A DNA stretch of 64,000 nucleotides from Thiocapsa bogorovii (GTDB taxonomy: Bacteria > Pseudomonadota > Gammaproteobacteria > Chromatiales > Chromatiaceae). The DNA lies in assembly GCF_021228795.1 (NCBI RefSeq), contig NZ_CP089309.1, positions 1,178,001 to 1,242,000 of the forward strand. Direction: 5' to 3'. Below the pieces are notes generated by a model, which saw only the letters and a list, made by a program, of their open reading frames with translations, had not been told where the DNA came from and ran no database searches. Below are positions 9,901 to 18,231 of the stretch, piece after piece; positions within the stretch are counted from its first letter, which is position 1, and each line of letters opens with the position of its first letter. The position numbers and the translations under genes were made by a program.

Positions 9901-10855
9901 TCAACCAGGGTTGATAGTAATGCGCCCGCAGTTTGCGTCCATCGACGCACTTGTCGGTAACGGCCTCATTGAGAAGCGCCTCAAGCTCGTCCGCCCAGCT
10001 CACCCAAGGTGCCTTGAGCTCGGCGAGACGGTCCGCCTTCTCCTTGCGGACAGCCTTGAGCGCGATGGCCGGCTCCGCTGCGGGGTCGAGCCGATCGGCA
10101 TGTTCCACGAGCGGTCGGATGGCCCCTTGCAGCGCCTCCGGACCGGACCACCACCGACGCACCTCGGCGACCGACTCGGCGTCGAGCGGGACCATGAAGG
10201 TCCGCCAATAGTCGCGCACCACCTCGGCGAGCAGCTCGCTCTGATCGGATTCCAGGGTTTGGGTGAAGTGACTGTCGCTGTCGAAGGCGTGCTCGCGAAG
10301 CATCCGATTGCACCAGCCGTGGATGGTCGAGACGGCGGCCTCGTCCATCCACTCGGAGGCGAGCTGCAGCTTGCGCGCGCAGGCCGGCCAGTGCTCGGGC
10401 GGGTATTCCGCACGCAGGTCGTGCAGCGGATCCTCGCCCGGAGGGCGTGCGGCGATGCCGTCCGACTCCGCGCGGAAGGCATTCGCCGCCTCGGCGAGAC
10501 GGACGCGGATGCGGTCGCGCAGCTCGCGCGTGGCGGCATCGGTGAAGGTGACCACCAGGATTTCGGGCGGGGTAAAGGCGCGCGGTGCGATGTCCTGTGC
10601 AGCTTGGGGCGCGGCATCCGGTATGTCGTACGGCGCGACGTGACCGAGCACCAAGCGGACATAGAGTGTCGCGATGGTGAAGGTCTTGCCGGTGCCTGCA
10701 CTGGCCTCGATCAGCCGGCTTCCGCAGAGCGGGAAGCGCAGCGGATCCAGTGAATCGGAGCCTGTGGGTCGGGCTTCAGCCCGACGAGAGACCGCTGCGA
10801 TATCCGCCTGATCGGAAATCTCGGTCGCTGTTGTTCGGCCATTCGCGGGGCTCAT
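6899..10855 (-). CDS. recB: Exodeoxyribonuclease V beta subunit RecB
   Basis: 1318 aa, slightly longer than E. coli RecB. It has the UvrD-type helicase Walker A EASAGTGKTF at residues ~50-59, VALIDEFQDTDP (motif II), LIGDPKQAIYAFRGAD, VTVHKSKGLEYP and LYVALTRARHA, and a C-terminal nuclease domain with the catalytic ADYKSNWLG signature. RecB unwinds 3'-5', cuts DNA and loads RecA. The start ATG overlaps the recC stop as ATGA and its stop overlaps recD the same way, so the three subunits are translationally coupled. A ~30-residue extension precedes the conserved N terminus. Confidence 0.97.
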   Translation of the reverse strand: MSPANGRTTATEISDQADIAAVSRRAEARPTGSDSLDPLRFPLCGSRLIEASAGTGKTFTIATLYVRLVLGHVAPYDIPDAAPQAAQDIAPRAFTPPEILVVTFTDAATRELRDRIRVRLAEAANAFRAESDGIAARPPGEDPLHDLRAEYPPEHWPACARKLQLASEWMDEAAVSTIHGWCNRMLREHAFDSDSHFTQTLESDQSELLAEVVRDYWRTFMVPLDAESVAEVRRWWSGPEALQGAIRPLVEHADRLDPAAEPAIALKAVRKEKADRLAELKAPWVSWADELEALLNEAVTDKCVDGRKLRAHYYQPWLTALRGWAADHVAESLDLGKGWERLTPAGLADALKSGDPPGHPALEAIACLPADLADLPTPRSALLRHAARWVADRFSAEQTRRAQMGFSDLLTRLDAALQGPNGERLAEIIRRQFPVALIDEFQDTDPVQYRIFDAVYRVAANDPTTALILIGDPKQAIYAFRGADIYTYLAARRDFAGRLYTLKRNYRSTPEMVAATNRSFEVAETRASGAGAFLFRTETETDTGTGTDNPVPFITADAQGRKDALQVDGQPVPALTACWLPPNEAGKALSKDAYRTRIAEVCASEMVRLLNLGQTGQAAFVGDGAPKALRPADLAVLVNTCAEAAIIRRALAQRGVRSVYLSDRDSVYQSPQAGELQHWLAACAEPDDARLLRAALATATLGLSWPELDRLNHDELAWESRVLQFRAYRDAWRRQGVLPMLRRLLNDFDLPARLLASESMPGPGSGFEGERILTDLLHLAELLQQASVLLDGEHALIRHLAEQCRDADRGANGDARQIRLESDADLVQVVTVHKSKGLEYPLVFLPFAADYRQTKRDDLPLKWHDAQGRLQLGLCADDEILKRADRERLGEDLRKLYVALTRARHATWVGLAPLADLERGAFGYLLGGDAALAPDGLAQALEDLRGDCASIAVIEAPEPSPDASPDASREHFVPAGPARRLGPARTSVPVVDEPWWIASYSALRTVAGDDTAYVATSARAAGQIPAATPTEDRFREMQVEQAAAPGTELSPSMSGTDASDRAPAAGSIHAFPRGPEAGTFLHDLLEWAANPGFAETAADPVRLRDTIARRCQVRGWSQWIDPLTTWLGSSLATRLPVPAMGALPATAFRLVDLTGAVPEMEFWLAAHRADTREIDRLVCAYTLDREPRPALQPAHVNGMFKGFMDLVFEHEGRYYVADYKSNWLGPDAAAYTPEAMRAEILHARYELQYVLYLFALHRLLKARLPDYDYDRHVGGAVYLFLRGIESSSRGLHAERPPRELIEALDRCFARRVEEGACA

Positions 10856-13800
10856 GCGGCGGCTCCGGTCGCTTGCGGTGCCGAGGGCCGGTCCGGCTTC
10901 TTTTTGTCATCGGCGTAGATCGCGGTGTAGAGCGGGCGCAGCAGGCTCTCGGCCAGCTGGGCGAATTCACCGCTCGCGAAGAGTGCGTCGAAGTCCGGAT
11001 AAGCGCGCGAGAGATAGGGATCGGTCGCGACCTCGCCCGTACGCATGTAGCCACCCTCGTAGGTCGCTCGGGCCTTCGACGTGTCGCCAGCTTTGAGCCA
11101 CTCGAGCGCGGTCTTCGCGGCCAGCGGGAGCGGACGGCACATGCCCTCCTGCCAGGCCGCCAGCAGGGCGGTCAGGTGCGCCCTCGCATGCTCGACAGGC
11201 AGTGGCTTGAGCTCGACATCGCCGGCCTTGCTGAGGACCAGGGTCGTGAGGGGGCCGCCGGCCAGATGCAGGGCCAGATGCGCGATCCAGTGACGGATGA
11301 GCTTCTCGCCGCGGTAGTGGTTGTTCTTGACTAGGTCGCTCGCCTCGATGAGCACCCGTCCACGCAGGCCCTCGGCATCGGTGCGAATGCCGCCGACCCA
11401 ATCCGCCAGCTCGGGCATGGGCTGCGGGAGATCGGCTTGAAACCGGATCTCTTCTTCGTCCTCGAGAGGGTGCGGCCAGCGGATGACTGCCTCTTGATAG
11501 CATGCGAAGAGATCGTCCATCGGTTCAACCAGGTCCGCGGCGACGGCCTCGCCGAAGGCACCCGGGGCAAGATCACCGCGACGGCGAATCCGGTCGAGAC
11601 GGCTCACGCGCGCCGGGGCGATCGGCTCGCCGTGCGCCAGCGCCTGCTCCTGGACCCGGATCAGCTCGTCTTGCAGCTGCCACCGTGCAAGCGGCTCGAG
11701 GGTGAAGGGTTCTTGGTCCTCGCCCGTCGGATCGTCGGACTCGAAGAGGACGCCGAGCCGCTGGCGAAAGAAGGCCTTCACCGGTGATTTGACGAGATCG
11801 ACGAGATCACGGAGCGTAAGCGGCTCGTCGCGGGGCAGCGGCGGCAATGTGGACTCCGTTGCTTGCGGCGCGGCATCCGGGCGATGGAGCCGAGCTGCAT
11901 CGAGTGGGCGCCACTCGCGGGCATAGGTGAAAAACCGGGTCCTGATTGGATCGGGCGCGAAATACTCGGGGCTGAAGGGCTGGAGCGGATGCTCAAGTGT
12001 GAGTGCGTTCAAGAGGGCCTGACCCGGATCGATCGAGCGCGTCTCCTCCGAGATCGCCGTTTCGAGCGCCATCCGCCAGCCCGCGGCGAGGTGATCGCGC
12101 AGCTGTGCGACCAACACGGAGGGCGGTCGCACCGCGTTGTCGGTGATGCTGTGCCCGACCCAGGAGATGTGCAGATGGTCCCGCGCCGAGAGCAGGGCTT
12201 CGAGAAAGAGATAGCGATCGTCCTCGCGCCGCGAGCGGTCGCCGGGCCGATAATCCCGACCCATGAGGTCGAAGTCCATCGGGATTCGGGTGCGCGGGTA
12301 ATCGCCGTCGTTCATGCCGAGCAGGCAGACATGCCGGAAAGGAATAGCCCGCATCGGCATGAGGGTCGCGAAGGTGACCGCGCCGGCGAAAAAGCGTTGG
12401 GACAGGCCGCCGTCGTCGAGCTGTGACAGCCAGTACTCGCCGACGACCGACAGTGGAAGCTGCTCGGCAAGGGCGGCCTCGTCGCAGGCCTCTTGCCAGC
12501 CTTGCAGGACGTGGTCGAGCTGCATGAGGGTGAAGGCCTCGCCGCTGTCGGCGGCGTCGAAGAAATCCGCCATCAGGGCGCGCAGACGCGTGCACCAGTC
12601 GGCGACGGTCGCGGGCTCGCGCAGGGTTCGCCAAGTGGCGTTGAGGCGCTCGATCAATTGAACGAGCGGACCGAGCAGGGCCGCATCGAGACCGCCGATC
12701 TCGTCGAACGGCTCGATCCCCTGCCATGCCCCCTCGTCGTCGCCGGCGCCGACCGCATAGCCGAGCAGCATCCGGCGCAGACCGAACAGCCAGGTGTGTC
12801 GAGCATGCGCATCGAGCTGAGTCGGCAGATCCAGGCTCGCGCGCTGCTCGGCATGTAGACCCCAGCGGATGTTGGCCCCGCGGATCCAGCGGTGGAGCCG
12901 CGGGAGGTCGGTCTCGGCAACGCCGAAACGCCGGCGCAGGGCCGGGGCTTCGAGCAGATCGAGAACGTCGCTGACCGCAAGGCGCGATCGAGGCAACTCG
13001 AGTAGCTTTTCCAGTGCCGCAATCAAGGGCTCGGTCGCACGCTGACCCCGATCCGCGACGCTGTAGGGGATGTAGCGTGGATCGTCGCGATCGATTAGAC
13101 CGAACACCGCCTGGATGTGCGGCGCATAGGTGTCGATATCCGGCACCATGACGATGATGTCGCGCGGGGTCAGGGTCGCATCGGCATTGAAGGCCGCGAG
13201 CAGGACGTCGTGGAGGATCTCGACCTCGCGCTGGGGACTGTGGGCGATATGGAAGCGGATCGAGTCATCGCCCGTGGAAGGCACCTCCAGCCAACGCGTG
13301 CGGGTCTCGGCGAGCGGGCGCAGATCGCGGATATCGTCCTGGAGCTGCTCGAGCAGTGAGCCGGTCTCTCCCGAGGCGTCGAACAGATCGATCCTCTGGC
13401 CGATGGCATTGAAGCGCCCGAGATAGCGCACTCGAGCCGCCTCGTCGTCGTACTCGTCGAGCAAGCCGATGAAGTCGCGTCCTTGCTTCCCCCACGCCGC
13501 GAGCAACGGGTGGGCGTGCAGGTGCATGCGCTCCTCGGAGAGGTCCGCAGGCATGCCGTCGCGGCGACGCTGGCGGGTACGCTCGGCGCGCAGCAGATCC
13601 TTGTCGGCAACGATGTCTGCCCAGTAGTGCTCGCAGGGGTTGTGGACGCACATGAGGACCTGGGTCCAGCGCGCCATCCCGGCCAGAACCTCCAACGACT
13701 GACGCGGCAGACTGGAGATCCCGAAGACCATGACCCGACGCGGCAGACCGTGCGGGTGCACGCCTTCCGGCCAGTCGGATACGCGGCGCAGGAAGGATTC

Positions 13801-14490
13801 GTGGACGCCTGCGCGACCGACCCCGGCGCCCTGCCCACGCCCGTCGCCCTCTTCCTTGACATCCGCCAACAGGGCACGCCAGAGTCCCGACTGCCAGCGC
13901 TGCTCGTCCGGAAGGGGGACGCGACCCCCGCGTGCCTCGATCAACAGGTCTTCGCCGCCGGCCCAGGCGGCTAGCCAGTCGGCGCGGTAGACCTGATACT
14001 GGTCATAGAGATCGGCCAGACGCTCTGCAAGCTGAAAGCGTTTGCGCAGATCGGTATCCGTCTGGAGGAAGCGCCGCAGTGGAGCGTATTCAGACCGAGC
14101 CAACAGCTCGGGCAGGAGCCGCATCAGGCGCCAGACCAGACGCGACTTGTCGAAGGGCGAGATCTCCGGGACCGCATCGGCGCCGAGCACCGCCCGGTAG
14201 ACACGCCAGAGAAAGCGCGCCGGCAGCGAGATCTCGAGTGCCGCGGCGATCCCGAGTCCCCGGTCGCCGGCGGCGAGGCCCCCCGAGCCCGGATCGGCAT
14301 CAGCGGCGAGCGCAAGCTTCAGCCACTGCGCGATGCCGTTGCTCTGGACCAGAACGATCTCATTCTCGAGCGGGGCCAACGGATACCGCGCCATCCATGC
14401 CACCAGAAGATCGCGAAGATCTTCCGGGCGGTTGCCGTGGACAAGCATCAGGCCGGGCGTCAGGGCGCTTGTGGTCACGTCGAGCTCCAT
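10852..14490 (-). CDS. recC: Exodeoxyribonuclease V gamma subunit RecC
   Basis: About 1212 aa starting at the ATG at 14490 (MELDVTTS, then the conserved LMLVHGNRPEDL and VQSNGIAQWLKL). An ATG at 14511 adds seven residues; neither has a strong ribosome site. RecC is the inactivated helicase/nuclease scaffold that recognises Chi and holds RecB and RecD together. Family landmarks include VFGISSLPRQSLEVL, VMVPDIDTYAPHIQAVFG, PFRHVCLLGMNDGDYPR and REDDRYLFLEALLSAR. The open frame continues upstream through a GTTGTC repeat that encodes a poly-Thr tract; this is not coding. Confidence 0.95.
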   Translation of the reverse strand: MELDVTTSALTPGLMLVHGNRPEDLRDLLVAWMARYPLAPLENEIVLVQSNGIAQWLKLALAADADPGSGGLAAGDRGLGIAAALEISLPARFLWRVYRAVLGADAVPEISPFDKSRLVWRLMRLLPELLARSEYAPLRRFLQTDTDLRKRFQLAERLADLYDQYQVYRADWLAAWAGGEDLLIEARGGRVPLPDEQRWQSGLWRALLADVKEEGDGRGQGAGVGRAGVHESFLRRVSDWPEGVHPHGLPRRVMVFGISSLPRQSLEVLAGMARWTQVLMCVHNPCEHYWADIVADKDLLRAERTRQRRRDGMPADLSEERMHLHAHPLLAAWGKQGRDFIGLLDEYDDEAARVRYLGRFNAIGQRIDLFDASGETGSLLEQLQDDIRDLRPLAETRTRWLEVPSTGDDSIRFHIAHSPQREVEILHDVLLAAFNADATLTPRDIIVMVPDIDTYAPHIQAVFGLIDRDDPRYIPYSVADRGQRATEPLIAALEKLLELPRSRLAVSDVLDLLEAPALRRRFGVAETDLPRLHRWIRGANIRWGLHAEQRASLDLPTQLDAHARHTWLFGLRRMLLGYAVGAGDDEGAWQGIEPFDEIGGLDAALLGPLVQLIERLNATWRTLREPATVADWCTRLRALMADFFDAADSGEAFTLMQLDHVLQGWQEACDEAALAEQLPLSVVGEYWLSQLDDGGLSQRFFAGAVTFATLMPMRAIPFRHVCLLGMNDGDYPRTRIPMDFDLMGRDYRPGDRSRREDDRYLFLEALLSARDHLHISWVGHSITDNAVRPPSVLVAQLRDHLAAGWRMALETAISEETRSIDPGQALLNALTLEHPLQPFSPEYFAPDPIRTRFFTYAREWRPLDAARLHRPDAAPQATESTLPPLPRDEPLTLRDLVDLVKSPVKAFFRQRLGVLFESDDPTGEDQEPFTLEPLARWQLQDELIRVQEQALAHGEPIAPARVSRLDRIRRRGDLAPGAFGEAVAADLVEPMDDLFACYQEAVIRWPHPLEDEEEIRFQADLPQPMPELADWVGGIRTDAEGLRGRVLIEASDLVKNNHYRGEKLIRHWIAHLALHLAGGPLTTLVLSKAGDVELKPLPVEHARAHLTALLAAWQEGMCRPLPLAAKTALEWLKAGDTSKARATYEGGYMRTGEVATDPYLSRAYPDFDALFASGEFAQLAESLLRPLYTAIYADDKKKPDRPSAPQATGAAA

Positions 14491-14662
14491 GCAACGGTGA
14501 ACAGCGTGCATTGTGCGCGAAGGACGACGGGAGCGCACCCGCCTGCCGCATCGAGGGCGGTCAGGCCCAATGCGGCCCCCGCGGACCCGGGGCGCGCTCT
14601 GGGCCGAAAAATTCGCGTGTGCTCGGTATACACTAGCGGAACAGTGCAGAGGTTCCCAGGAC

Positions 14663-14689
14663 GTTGTCGTTGTCGTTGTCGTTGTCGTC
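14663..14689. repeat. Short tandem repeat (GTTGTC)n
   Basis: Four perfect copies of the hexamer GTTGTC followed by GTC, lying between the divergent recC and FUN14-like genes. A hexamer keeps the frame, so slippage would alter spacing rather than reading frame. Shorter versions of the same motif occur near 16872 and 2960. Confidence 0.8.
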
Positions 14690-14804
14690 ATGGAGAATCG
14701 ATACGACAACAAACGGTCTCGACTCATCTGCCGTGCGGCAATAGCGCCTCGCCGACGCACGCCGACCCGACCTTCTTCCTTCCGCCTCGTTGCCGACGGA
14801 CCCG

Positions 14805-15152
14805 ATGGATCATCTCGCAGTAGACACCGCACCGCCGGACGCCGCCGGTCTCTTCAACGAGACCTTCTTCCTGAAGCTCGGGTTCTCCTTCATGGTCGGG
14901 CTGGCGCTCGGGTTCGCGCTGAAGGTCGCCTTCAAGCTGATGCTGCTTCTCGCCGGGCTTCTCCTGCTCGGGGTCTTTGCCTTGCAGTATGTCGGCATCC
15001 TGGACGTGAACTGGTCCGGGCTCGAGATCCACTACAACGGCTGGGTCGACTGGCTCGGGGTCAATGCAGGCGCATTCTTCGACTTCATCGGCGGAAACCT
15101 GACGAGTGCGGCATCCTTTACGACCGGCGTGGTCATGGGCCTCAAGCTCTAG
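14805..15152 (+). CDS. FUN14 domain-like membrane protein
   Basis: 115 aa from the ATG at 14805; an in-frame TTG at 14790 is a weaker start. The protein has a hydrophobic segment FMVGLALGFALKVAFKLMLL, a second one around LLLGVFALQYVGIL, and a C-terminal GxxxG-like helix ending in VVMGLKL, which is the FUN14 layout. Bacterial members are small inner-membrane proteins of unknown function. It is divergent from recC and convergent with the ABC ATPase downstream. Confidence 0.75.
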   Translation: MDHLAVDTAPPDAAGLFNETFFLKLGFSFMVGLALGFALKVAFKLMLLLAGLLLLGVFALQYVGILDVNWSGLEIHYNGWVDWLGVNAGAFFDFIGGNLTSAASFTTGVVMGLKL

Positions 15153-15156
15153 CGAT

Positions 15157-15237
15157 GTAGGGTGTGGTGACGAAGGAACCGCACCGATGTGCGGCCCGGT
15201 CGTCGCACGGTGCGGTTCCTACCTCACTGCACCCTAC
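15157..15237. repeat. 81-bp inverted repeat between convergent genes
   Basis: The arms at 15157-15186 and 15208-15237 are each 30 nt and match with about five mismatches. Each arm begins GTAGGGTG and contains AGGAACCGCACC on the strand read inward. The repeat begins five bases after the FUN14-like stop and lies 57 bases before the end of the oppositely oriented ATPase gene. It could act as a bidirectional terminator or be a REP/MITE-like element. Confidence 0.75.
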
Positions 15238-15293
15238 CCGTGAGCGGACAGGCTTGGTGACGGGCCCCAAGCCCAACCCGAGGCTCGGATCGC

Positions 15294-16052
15294 TCAGTCG
15301 CCGAGCGGCTTCGAGCCAAGGGCGCGATTGATCTCGGCGAGGCGCACCGTTCGATCGAACAAGGGCTCGAGGGCCGCATCGTGACTCACGAAGATCAAGC
15401 TCATCCGGGTCTCGGCACATTCCCGAAACAAGAGTCGAATGAAGGCTTCGCGGCGATCCGAATCGAGCGCGGAGGTCGGCTCGTCGGCGATCAGGATCTC
15501 GGGAGAGCCCATGAGGGCGCGCGCCGCGGCGACACGTTGCTGCTGCCCCACCGAGAGCTCCGTGACGGACCGCTTCGAGCGCGCGGGCCCGGCCATGTCG
15601 AGATGATCGAGCAAACGCAACGCCTCCTCCTCCAGACACCGCACAGAGCGGCCGGCGCCGGCGGCGCGCTCGAGCACGCGCGCGCGACGCAGACGCGAGA
15701 AGCGACAGGGCAAGGTCACGTTCTCGACCAGCGATAGATAAGGGATCAGATTGAACATCTGAAAGACATAGCCGACATGGTCGGCCCGGAAATGATCGCG
15801 CTTGACGGCGCCCATCTGCTCCATGGGCTGCCCGAGAATGCGCAAACTCCCCTGCTCGGGCTTGACCACTCCGGCCAGCAGACTCAACAGGGTAGTCTTG
15901 CCGCTGCCGCTCGGTCCCTCGATGAAGACGCGCTCGCCATGAGCGATCTCGAGGTGGTCGATGGCGAGAACGACCGGCGCCCCGCGTCGCCATCGGAAGG
16001 CCAGGTCGCGGATCGCGATGACTGCGGATGAATCGCCGCCTCGGCTGCTCAT
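15294..16052 (-). CDS. ABC transporter ATP-binding protein (LolD/MacB type)
   Basis: 252 aa from the ATG at 16052 (MSSRGGDSS); the frame upstream of it is Arg-rich and unlikely. It has Walker A GPSGSGKTT, Q-loop YVFQMFNLIPYLS, signature LSVGQQQR and Walker B ILIADEPTSALD, with a switch His in VSHD. The Q-loop and signature region are those of LolD/MacB-type ATPases that energise FtsX-fold permeases. Elsewhere such an ATPase and an FtsX-like permease accompany ZrgA-type proteins. Here the ZrgA-like gene is upstream, but no permease gene lies nearby, so the unit is incomplete or the partner is elsewhere. Confidence 0.9.
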   Translation of the reverse strand: MSSRGGDSSAVIAIRDLAFRWRRGAPVVLAIDHLEIAHGERVFIEGPSGSGKTTLLSLLAGVVKPEQGSLRILGQPMEQMGAVKRDHFRADHVGYVFQMFNLIPYLSLVENVTLPCRFSRLRRARVLERAAGAGRSVRCLEEEALRLLDHLDMAGPARSKRSVTELSVGQQQRVAAARALMGSPEILIADEPTSALDSDRREAFIRLLFRECAETRMSLIFVSHDAALEPLFDRTVRLAEINRALGSKPLGD

Positions 16053-16166
16053 CCGAAACCGCATCCGACGGAGGCCCTCTCGCCGCCGATTTTGCCCGAA
16101 CACCGAATCCCGGGAGCCGACGTCGCACGAAAAAGCTTGGCTCTCTGATTAAAAATCTCTTTCACC

Positions 16167-16249
16167 TAAACCGCGGCAACCCAAGCAGCGTTTGTCGCGC
16201 AGCGCTCGCAACCCCTACAGCCGTCCGGCCCAACAGCGGGCGCGGTTTA
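16167..16249. repeat. TAAACCGCG element, copy A
   Basis: This 83-bp segment starts TAAACCGCG and ends CGCGGTTTA. It is one of several such segments in the window (others at 33369, 34020 and 38300). Its right terminus supplies the TAA stop codon of the ZrgA-like gene. Confidence 0.75.
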
Positions 16250-16807
16250 GAGCGGCACAAAGGTCACGACGGGCGCACGCGGGGTGAGCTCGGCCCCGCC
16301 CTGCCCCTCCGCGGTCACGTATTGAAAGAGGACGCGCTCCAGGGCCGGAAAACCGGAGAAGAGGCCGAGCGCGGCCGAACCCAGGGCTTCGGGTCGATCA
16401 CAAACAAAGCTGTAGCGTACGACGAAGTCTGCGTGCGCGTGCTCCGCCGCGCGGCTTTGCCCGGGCTCGGCAAACGCGGCGTCGATCTCCGCGGTTTCCA
16501 GCCGGCAAGCGGCCTCGAGGTTGAGGCGGATCATGGCATCCCCGGCCTCGAGGTTCTCCTTGGCGAGCGCAAGTGTCGCGCGCTCCTCGTCGGTTTGGGG
16601 TGCCCGTTCGAACCCGATGAGGCTCGCCGCGGGGCTCGTCAGCTCGATGAGAACCTTGTCGCCCTCGGCGGCAAGGGTCATGTGGGCAATCCCGTGGACA
16701 TGCGCGCCCTGTCGACGATGTCCGGTGTCGTCGGCCTGGGCACTCGAGACAGCGAGACACATCGTGATCGCCGCAAATGCGACGGCGTGGGTGCGAATTC
16801 GATTCAT
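16247..16807 (-). CDS. zrgA: ZrgA-like zinc-uptake protein (DUF2796)
   Basis: 186 aa with a signal peptide (MNRIRTHAVAFAAITMCLAVSSAQA). The mature part opens with a histidine-rich RRQGAHVHGIAHMTLA motif typical of DUF2796 proteins, then LIELTSPAASLIGFERAP and a C-terminal FPALERVLFQYVT. Vibrio ZrgA is a periplasmic zinc-uptake component. Location next to zur and znuABC supports a zinc role. Its stop codon lies inside the TAAACCGCG repeat at 16167-16249. It sits just downstream of zur in the same direction. Confidence 0.85.
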   Translation of the reverse strand: MNRIRTHAVAFAAITMCLAVSSAQADDTGHRRQGAHVHGIAHMTLAAEGDKVLIELTSPAASLIGFERAPQTDEERATLALAKENLEAGDAMIRLNLEAACRLETAEIDAAFAEPGQSRAAEHAHADFVVRYSFVCDRPEALGSAALGLFSGFPALERVLFQYVTAEGQGGAELTPRAPVVTFVPL

Positions 16808-16909
16808 AGTGTCTCCTTGAGAGCCATCAACGGTTCACGAACGCGTTAAACGCGTCCATCGACGCGTTCAGCACTGTCGTTGTCGTTCAACTTGCTTTCG
16901 ACTCGTGAC

Positions 16910-17362
16910 TCAACGCCCTTTCTGCGTACAACCCGCGCAGGTCCCGATGACTTCCACGACCCGCCGCTGCGGTTGGAAACCGCTCACGCTCGCCGCGCAG
17001 CCGAGACTGCGAGCGATCGCCTCGTCCTCGATCTCGGTGACCTCGCCACAGCTGTTGCAGATCAGAAACTGACTCGAGTGCGGATGCTCCGGATGGTTGC
17101 AGCCGACGAAGGCGTGCAGGCTCTCGAGCTTATGCACGAGACCCTGCTCGAGAAGAAAGTCGAGTGCGCGATAGACGGTCGGCGGGGCCAGCGTCCGCGA
17201 GCCCTCGCGCATGGCATCGAGGATCTCGTAAGCACCCAATGGGCGAGCCGATGCGCACAGGATCGCGAGGACTCGGCGACGCTGGGCGGTGAGCCTTACA
17301 CCTCGGGCCCGACAGAGGGCATCGGCGCGGTCGAGCACTGTTTTCTCGGATATCGATGCCAT
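16910..17362 (-). CDS. zur: Zinc uptake regulator Zur (Fur family)
   Basis: 150 aa. The N-terminal winged helix has RLTAQRRRVLAIL and APPTVYRALDFL (recognition helix). The C-terminal half has the metal-binding HPEHPHSSQFLICNSCGEV and a final GTCAGC, giving the two CxxC structural zinc pairs of Fur-family proteins. With zinc bound it represses znu-type genes. It is the last gene of znuA-znuC-znuB-zur, 4 nt after znuB, so it is under its own operon's control. Context decides Zur over Fur. Confidence 0.95.
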   Translation of the reverse strand: MASISEKTVLDRADALCRARGVRLTAQRRRVLAILCASARPLGAYEILDAMREGSRTLAPPTVYRALDFLLEQGLVHKLESLHAFVGCNHPEHPHSSQFLICNSCGEVTEIEDEAIARSLGCAASVSGFQPQRRVVEVIGTCAGCTQKGR

Positions 17363-17366
17363 CCGT

Positions 17367-18227
17367 TCATCCTCCCGCTTCGGTCACGAACCCACGTCGC
17401 CGCACTCGGCGCCGTGCAAGAAAGCGGCTGAGAACGGCAGAGACGACATAAACGCTCCCGGCCAGCAAGATCATGGTCGGCCCTGCCGGCAGATCCGGCC
17501 CGTAGGAAAGCGCTAGGCCCGCGGATGTGAAGAAGCCTCCGAGCAGCGTCGCGATCAGCATCATACCGCCGAGCGAGTGGATGTAATGCCCGGCGATGGC
17601 CGCAGGAAGGGTCAGCAGCGCAATCACCAGGATCAGGCCGACGACCTGAATCAGCAGGACCACCGTCACCGCGACCAAACAGAGCAGCAGGAGATAGAAG
17701 AAGGCGACGGGCACGCCTCGGAGTCGGGCGAACTCCTCGTCGAAGGTCACGGCGAGCAACTGTCGGTAGAAGAGCATGACCGTGACCAGCAGAACCAGAT
17801 CCAGGCCGGCCATGAACCAGAGCTCGCGACGCGGAACCAGGAGGATGTTGCCGAACAGAAAGCTCATGAGATCGGTCGTGTAGCCGGGCGTCTTGGCGAT
17901 GAAGAGGATGCCGATCGCCATGCCGATCGCCCAGAGCGCACCGATCAGGGTGTCCTCCTGGGCATTCCACGCGAGCCGCACCAGACCGATCAGCAGGGCC
18001 GAGAGCACGGCGGCGGCGAGCGCGCCGAGCAAGGGATCGAAGCCGAAATAGAGCGCAGCACCCATGCCGCCCAACACCGAATGGGCGATTCCGCCGGCCA
18101 TGAAGGCGATGCGTTTGACCACCACGAAGGTCCCGATCACGCCGCAGCCGAGGCTGGCGAGGAGTCCTGCAAGCAGGGCAGTTTGCAGGAAGGCGTGTTG
18201 GCCGAGTGCCTGAAAAAAGTCCTGCAT
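17367..18227 (-). CDS. znuB: Zinc ABC transporter permease ZnuB
   Basis: 286 aa from the ATG at 18227 (MQDFFQALGQ). The protein is almost entirely hydrophobic, with about eight membrane segments, and has the ABC-3 family motifs VVVKRIAFMAGGIAHSVLGG (coupling region) and GLILVIALLTLPAAIAG. It forms the membrane channel of the high-affinity zinc importer with ZnuC and ZnuA. Four nucleotides separate it from the znuC stop. The C terminus is Arg-rich (FLARRRVRRRG), which fits a cytoplasmic end. Confidence 0.96.
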   Translation of the reverse strand: MQDFFQALGQHAFLQTALLAGLLASLGCGVIGTFVVVKRIAFMAGGIAHSVLGGMGAALYFGFDPLLGALAAAVLSALLIGLVRLAWNAQEDTLIGALWAIGMAIGILFIAKTPGYTTDLMSFLFGNILLVPRRELWFMAGLDLVLLVTVMLFYRQLLAVTFDEEFARLRGVPVAFFYLLLLCLVAVTVVLLIQVVGLILVIALLTLPAAIAGHYIHSLGGMMLIATLLGGFFTSAGLALSYGPDLPAGPTMILLAGSVYVVSAVLSRFLARRRVRRRGFVTEAGG

Positions 18228-18231
18228 CGGA

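Noticed and set aside
14491-14832. N-terminal extension of RecC with a poly-Thr tract
   Set aside because: The tract is the (GTTGTC)n repeat read through; conserved RecC sequence begins only after 14490.
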